DNA of 64,000 bases, from the NCBI GenBank assembly GCA_046347635.1, contig JAXMFT010000001.1, positions 1 to 64,000 of the forward strand, given 5' to 3'. Positions within the stretch are counted from its first letter, which is position 1; each line of letters starts with the position of its first letter. This stretch comes from JAGVSZ01 sp019137045 (lineage in GTDB: Bacteria; Pseudomonadota; Gammaproteobacteria; Burkholderiales; SG8-39). The notes beneath the pieces were generated by a model, which searched no databases, had not been told where the DNA came from, and saw nothing but the letters and a program-made list of their open reading frames with translations. A program made the translations under genes and the position numbers. Positions 60,235 to 64,000 of the stretch are shown here, piece after piece.

Positions 60235-61728
60235 TCAGCCGCCGCGGATCTTGCGCAGGCCCGCGGCGAGCACGGGCCAGAACAGCAGGACCAGGGCGAA
60301 CCCGGTCAGTCCTCCGACCAGCGCGTTGGAGAAGAACACCGACAGGTCGCCCTGCGAGAGCAGCATCGACTGGCGGAACGAGTCCTCGGCCCGGTCGCCG
60401 AGCACCAGCGCCAGCACCAGCGGCGCGAGCGGGTAGTCGAGCTTGCGCATCACGTAACCGGCGACGCCGAAGACGAGCATCAGGTAGACGTCGAACATCG
60501 ACGTGTGCACCGTGTACGCGCCGATGGCGCAGATGACGATGATCACCGGCGCGATGATCGCGAACGGGATGCGCAGGATCGCGGCGAACAGCGGCACGCA
60601 GGTGAGCACGACGATCAGCCCCGCGATGTTGCCGAGGTACATGCTCGCGATCAGGCCCCAGACGAACTCGGTCTGCTCCTGGAACAGCAGCGGCCCGGGC
60701 TGCAGGCCCCAGATCAGCAGCCCGCCGAGCAGCACCGCGGCGGTCGGCGAGCCCGGAACGCCGAGCGTCAGCATCGGCAGCAGCGCCGAGGTGCCGGCCG
60801 CGTGCGCCGCGGTCTCCGGTGCGACCACTCCCTCGACCTGCCCGGTGCCGAACTTCTCGCCCTCGCGCGAGAAGCGCTTGGCGACCCCGTAGCTCATGAA
60901 CGACGCCGGCGTCGCGCCGCCGGGGACGATCCCCATGAAGCAGCCGACCGCCGAGCTGCGCAGGCTGGTCATCCAGTAGCGCGGCAGCTCGCGCCAGGTC
61001 TCCAGCACCACCTTGACGTTGATCTTCGCCCGCGCGCCCTTGAACGCGAGCCCTTCCTCGAGCGTGAGCAGGATCTCGCCGATGCCGAACAGGCCGATCA
61101 CCGCGATCAGGAAGTCGAAGCCCTTGAGCAGCTCGGTGAACCCGAACGTGAGGCGCAGCTGCCCGGTCACGGTGTCCAGACCGACCGCGGCGAGCGCGAA
61201 GCCGATCATCATCGAGGTGATGGTCTTGAGCGCCTGGCCCTTGCTCATCCCGACGAACGCGCAGAACGTGAGCAGGTAGACCGAGAAGAACTCGGGCGGG
61301 CCGAACCTGAGCGCGAAGCCGGCCACCACCGGCGAGAGGAACGTGATCAGGATCACCGCCACCAGCGCCCCGACGAACGACGAGGTGAACGCCGCGGCGA
61401 GCGCGTTGCCGGCGCGGCCTTTCTGCGCCAGCGGATACCCGTCGAAGGTGGTGGCGACCGACCACGGCTCGCCCGGGATGTTGAACAGGATGGACGTGAT
61501 CGCCCCCCCGAACAGCGCGCCCCAGTAGATGCACGAGAGCATGATGATCGCCGAGGTCGGCGGCATCGTGAAGGTGAGCGGCAGCAGGATCGCGACGCCG
61601 TTCGCGCCACCGAGGCCGGGCAGCACGCCGATGATGACGCCGAGGACGACCCCGACGAACATCAGCATCACGTTGAACGGCGACAGCGCGACGCCGAACC
61701 CGTGCAGCAACGAGGTGATCTCCGCCAA
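60235..61728 (-). CDS. tctA: TctA, large membrane subunit of a tripartite tricarboxylate transporter
   Basis: The 497-aa inner-membrane protein has about 11-12 hydrophobic segments and the family motifs GVLPGLGGANGVAILLPLTF and SILFNIPGEPWSVATTFDGYPLAQKG. It works with TctB and a periplasmic TctC solute-binding protein in Na+-coupled uptake of carboxylates. Third gene of tctCBA; start ATG 61728, 53 nt after tctB. Confidence 0.95.
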   Translation of the reverse strand: MAEITSLLHGFGVALSPFNVMLMFVGVVLGVIIGVLPGLGGANGVAILLPLTFTMPPTSAIIMLSCIYWGALFGGAITSILFNIPGEPWSVATTFDGYPLAQKGRAGNALAAAFTSSFVGALVAVILITFLSPVVAGFALRFGPPEFFSVYLLTFCAFVGMSKGQALKTITSMMIGFALAAVGLDTVTGQLRLTFGFTELLKGFDFLIAVIGLFGIGEILLTLEEGLAFKGARAKINVKVVLETWRELPRYWMTSLRSSAVGCFMGIVPGGATPASFMSYGVAKRFSREGEKFGTGQVEGVVAPETAAHAAGTSALLPMLTLGVPGSPTAAVLLGGLLIWGLQPGPLLFQEQTEFVWGLIASMYLGNIAGLIVVLTCVPLFAAILRIPFAIIAPVIIVICAIGAYTVHTSMFDVYLMLVFGVAGYVMRKLDYPLAPLVLALVLGDRAEDSFRQSMLLSQGDLSVFFSNALVGGLTGFALVLLFWPVLAAGLRKIRGG

Positions 61729-61781
61729 CGCGCCCCCCTTGAAGTCGTCGCCGGAACGCGGTCCGCGTCAGGCCACGGCAG

Positions 61782-62285
61782 TCAGTCCAGCCCCAGCCAC
61801 CCTTCCAGCGGCCCCTTCGGTAGGGGCACCTTGAACCAGATCTCGAACAGCAGGAAGAAGACGACGCTCACGCCGAGCGCGACCGCCGCGGTCTTGGCCC
61901 ACGGGCTCTTGCCCAGCCAGCGCATGAAGAAGGCGATGAACAGCGTCGAGGCGACGTAGATCCCCACCAGCTTGATCAGGACCGCGTACCCGATCGAGGG
62001 CACCAGCATCTTCATCACCTGGGCGAGCGCCGCGCGCCCGACGAACGGCTTGCTGCTCTGCGCCCTGCTCGTCAGTGCGCGGAAGAAGACGACGCCGGTC
62101 GACAGGCAGATGAGCAGCCCGACGTAGAACGGGAAGTACCCCGCCTGCGGCCCGTCGGCCCCCCAGCGCGCGCCGAGGCGCACGCTGTCCCAGATGACCG
62201 TCGCGCCGAACGCGAAGATGAGCGCCGCGACGACGAGCTCTACGGTGCGCGTGGAGGCGGCGGGGCGGTCGTGGTCGTCGTGCAT
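61782..62285 (-). CDS. tctB: TctB, small membrane subunit of a tripartite tricarboxylate transporter
   Basis: The 167-aa protein has four transmembrane segments, as usual for TctB: VELVVAALIFAFGATVIWDSVRLG, a periplasmic GPQAGYFPFYVGLL loop, LVPSIGYAVLIKLVGIYVASTLFIAFFM, and a C-terminal VVFFLLFEIWFKVPLPKGP. It lies 75 nt downstream of tctC. Confidence 0.93.
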   Translation of the reverse strand: MHDDHDRPAASTRTVELVVAALIFAFGATVIWDSVRLGARWGADGPQAGYFPFYVGLLICLSTGVVFFRALTSRAQSSKPFVGRAALAQVMKMLVPSIGYAVLIKLVGIYVASTLFIAFFMRWLGKSPWAKTAAVALGVSVVFFLLFEIWFKVPLPKGPLEGWLGLD

Positions 62286-62360
62286 GGTCGAGCCCCACCG
62301 GGCGGCGCAGGACGGCGCAGGCGGGCGCGGCGGACGCGCGCGCCCGCCGGCCGGGCCGCG

Positions 62361-63365
62361 CTACTTGGCGAGGAACCCCGCTTCCTTCATCAGCTCGCGG
62401 TGGCGCTGCTCGGTCTTCGCCACCCAGTCGCGATACTCGTTGCCGGTCATCGTCGTCTGGTTGAACGCGCCGCGCGCCATGAACTCCTTCCACTCGGGCG
62501 TGGCGCGCACCTTCTTGAAGAGCTCCACGTAGTAGTCGCGCTGCGCGTCGGTGACGCCGCCCGGCATGAAGATGCCGCGCAGCATCAGGTAGTCCATGTC
62601 CACCCCCGCCTCCTTGCAGGTGGGAATGTCGCTCCAGGCCATCTTGTCGGTGACCTTCTCCTTGTAGATCAGCCGCTTCTCGTCGAAGACGCAGAGCGGC
62701 CGCAGCTTGCCCGCGCGCCACTGCGCAACCGCCTCGATCGGGTTGTTGACGCTCGAATCGACGTGCTTGCCGACGAGCTGCACCGCCACGTCGCCGCCGC
62801 CCTTGAACGGGATGTAGGTGAACTTGGCGCCGGACTGCCGCTCGAGCGCGACGGTGATGATCTGGTCTTCCTGCTTGGAGCCGGTGCCGCCCATCTTGAA
62901 CTTGCCGGCGCCGGCGCTCTTGGCCGCGGCGACGTACTCCTTCGCGTTCTTGTAGGGCGACTCGGCGTTCACCCACAGGACGAACTGGTCGAGGGCGAGC
63001 ATGGCCACCGGCGTGAGATCGCGCCAGTTGAACGGGACCCCGGTCGCGAGCGGCGTGGTGAACAGGTTCGACAGCGTGATGATGATCTTGTGCGGGTCGC
63101 CCTTCGCGTCCTTCACGTAGAGGAAGCCCTCCGCGCCGGCGCCGCCGGGCTTGTTGACGACCACCAGCGGCTGCTTCATCAGGTTGTGCTTCTGGATGAT
63201 CGCCTGGCTCAGCCGCGCCATCTGGTCGGCGCCGCCGCCGGTGCCGGCGGGAACGATGAACTCGACCGACTTGGTCGGCTCCCACCCGCCGGACTGCGCG
63301 TGCACGGGGGAAATCGCGCACGCGGCGGCGACCGCGGCGAGTCTCACTGCGCTCGAAAGCTTCAT
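62361..63365 (-). CDS. tctC: TctC/Bug-type periplasmic solute-binding protein
   Basis: The 334-aa periplasmic protein has a Sec signal peptide (AAVAAACAISPVHAQ). Bug-family pattern follows: VEFIVPAGTGGGADQMARL near residue 35, VVVNKPGGAGAEGF, and GGTGSKQEDQIITVALERQSGAKFTYIPFKGGGDVAVQLVGKHVDSSVNNPIEA. It captures a carboxylate and hands it to TctAB. GGAGGAG lies just upstream of the ATG. An FNR-like box and a -10 upstream match the oxc promoter in spacing, so the ligand may be oxalate or a precursor. Confidence 0.94.
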   Translation of the reverse strand: MKLSSAVRLAAVAAACAISPVHAQSGGWEPTKSVEFIVPAGTGGGADQMARLSQAIIQKHNLMKQPLVVVNKPGGAGAEGFLYVKDAKGDPHKIIITLSNLFTTPLATGVPFNWRDLTPVAMLALDQFVLWVNAESPYKNAKEYVAAAKSAGAGKFKMGGTGSKQEDQIITVALERQSGAKFTYIPFKGGGDVAVQLVGKHVDSSVNNPIEAVAQWRAGKLRPLCVFDEKRLIYKEKVTDKMAWSDIPTCKEAGVDMDYLMLRGIFMPGGVTDAQRDYYVELFKKVRATPEWKEFMARGAFNQTTMTGNEYRDWVAKTEQRHRELMKEAGFLAK

Positions 63366-63467
63366 GGTGCTCCTCCGATCAAGGTGTCCGACCCGGCTGT
63401 CGCCGCTCCGCTCTTATTGCCGCAACCTGCGGCGGCGGTGATCGTTCGATGCGGTGTCGCAAGCCGG

Positions 63468-63473
63468 ATTCTG
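63468..63473 (-). promoter_or_regulatory. -10 element of tctC
   Basis: CAGAAT on the minus strand; start near 63461 leaves a 95-nt leader. Confidence 0.45.
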
Positions 63474-63495
63474 GCCAAAGACCCGCCCCGACGCG

Positions 63496-63511
63496 ATTGA
63501 CTCCGATCAAT
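63496..63511. promoter_or_regulatory. FNR-like box upstream of tctCBA
   Basis: ATTGA-ctccga-TCAAT, perfect arms with the TTGA-N6-TCAA core. The centre is at about -42.5 from the predicted tctC start, the same distance as in front of oxc. Confidence 0.7.
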
Positions 63512-63531
63512 AATGCGCGACAGCGAACGGC

Positions 63532-64000
63532 TCAGCCGCCGGGCCGCCGCTCGACGCGCGGGGGGGACTCCGCCGGCTGCACCTCGCGCACCGCCTCGGC
63601 GGGCGCCCGCCGGGCGAGCCAGGTTCCCAGGGCGACCACGAATGCCGCGCCGACGAGCCCGCACAGGACCTCGAGGCTCACGCCGTAGAGCCGCGGCCTG
63701 CCGTCGACGTGCTCGAAGGTCGCCTTGACCCATCCGCCGATGGCCGGGTCGGTGATCGCCATTTCGCCGGCCACGAATCCGAGCAGGGCCGCGCCGACCG
63801 TGATGATGATCGGCCAGCGCTCCATCAGCTTGAGCAGGAGCGTGGAGCCGAAGATCACGAGCGGGATCGAGATCGCGAGCCCCAGCACGAGCAAGAGCAG
63901 GCTGCCGCCGGCCGCCGCCGCAACCGCGATGACGTTGTCCAGGCTCATCACGAGGTCGGCGATCAAGATCGTCTTGATCGCCTTCATGAGGTTGTCGCTC
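63532..64000 (-). CDS. TerC-family integral membrane protein (5'-truncated by window edge)
   Basis: The visible 155 or more residues are the C-terminal half of a TerC/YjbE-type membrane protein: ILIADLVMSLDNVIAVAAAAGG carries the family Asp-Asn pair, followed by four hydrophobic segments and a Pro/Arg-rich tail. The frame is open to the right edge (SDNL precedes the first internal Met), so the gene begins outside the window. TerC proteins are linked to metal ion efflux, particularly Mn2+. It is not part of the tct operon but lies on the same strand upstream of the FNR-like box. Confidence 0.85.
   Translation of the reverse strand, partial: SDNLMKAIKTILIADLVMSLDNVIAVAAAAGGSLLLLVLGLAISIPLVIFGSTLLLKLMERWPIIITVGAALLGFVAGEMAITDPAIGGWVKATFEHVDGRPRLYGVSLEVLCGLVGAAFVVALGTWLARRAPAEAVREVQPAESPPRVERRPGG

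Overview
The window is about 70% GC and densely packed. Many genes overlap by ATGA, TGATG or GTGA, and third codon positions are strongly GC-biased. The gene content fits an aerobic or facultative sulfur-oxidising betaproteobacterium: a soxYZAXB thiosulfate oxidation cluster, a dissimilatory-type sulfate adenylyltransferase, a tripartite tricarboxylate transporter with a Bug-type binding protein, type IV pilin, many Crp/Fnr proteins and sigma-54 promoters. Single-base frameshifts and one corrupted tandem duplication suggest a metagenome or long-read assembly with local indel errors. I saw no rRNA, tRNA, CRISPR array or insertion sequence.

Regions, left to right. (1) 1-4.9 kb: a truncated P450 coupled to a cyclase/ATPase/TPR sensor with several frameshifts, a small secreted protein and a clean terminator. 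(2) 4.9-12.9 kb: a Crp-type regulator, then a minus-strand MFS transporter, sensor kinase and NtrC-type regulator. Next comes a sigma-54 promoter driving a PanB-like enzyme, a cNMP-domain protein, TauE/SafE and a GcvT-like folate enzyme. (3) 12.9-22 kb: sat, a small conserved gene and chrB, an M48 protease, moaC and the sox cluster. sat and sox share an operator and -35 arrangement. (4) 21.9-41 kb: an island of TPR/GT41, GT9-like, GT61 and GT8-like glycosyltransferases and methyltransferases, with pilA and its sigma-54 promoter in the middle. Seven proteins share a short amphipathic N-terminus. (5) 41.5-54.3 kb: one strand of signalling genes: GAF-HD-GYP, GAF-type IV pilus/T2SS ATPase, cNMP-rhodanese, an MBL cyclic-nucleotide phosphodiesterase candidate, CHASE2-adenylate cyclase, FHA, PP2C and CHASE2-Ser/Thr kinase. 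(6) 54.6-63.5 kb: oxalate metabolism (oxc, frc and a formyl-THF-hydrolase-like gene), a divergent Crp/Fnr regulator, a cytidylate-kinase-like/BON protein and tctCBA. A partial TerC gene ends the window.

Three observations deserve most attention. First, FNR-like boxes lie at the same position (about -42.5) before oxc and tctC, and the regulator between them carries the matching E-xx-SR recognition residues. Second, a TGAT-N6-ATCA operator followed by a TTGTCC -35 element is shared by sat and sox. Third, the 41.5-54.3 kb genes look like a combined cAMP and Ser/Thr phosphorylation circuit wired to a type IV pilus or type II secretion ATPase. All functional links between genes are inferred from context; protein family assignments come from motifs I can read.
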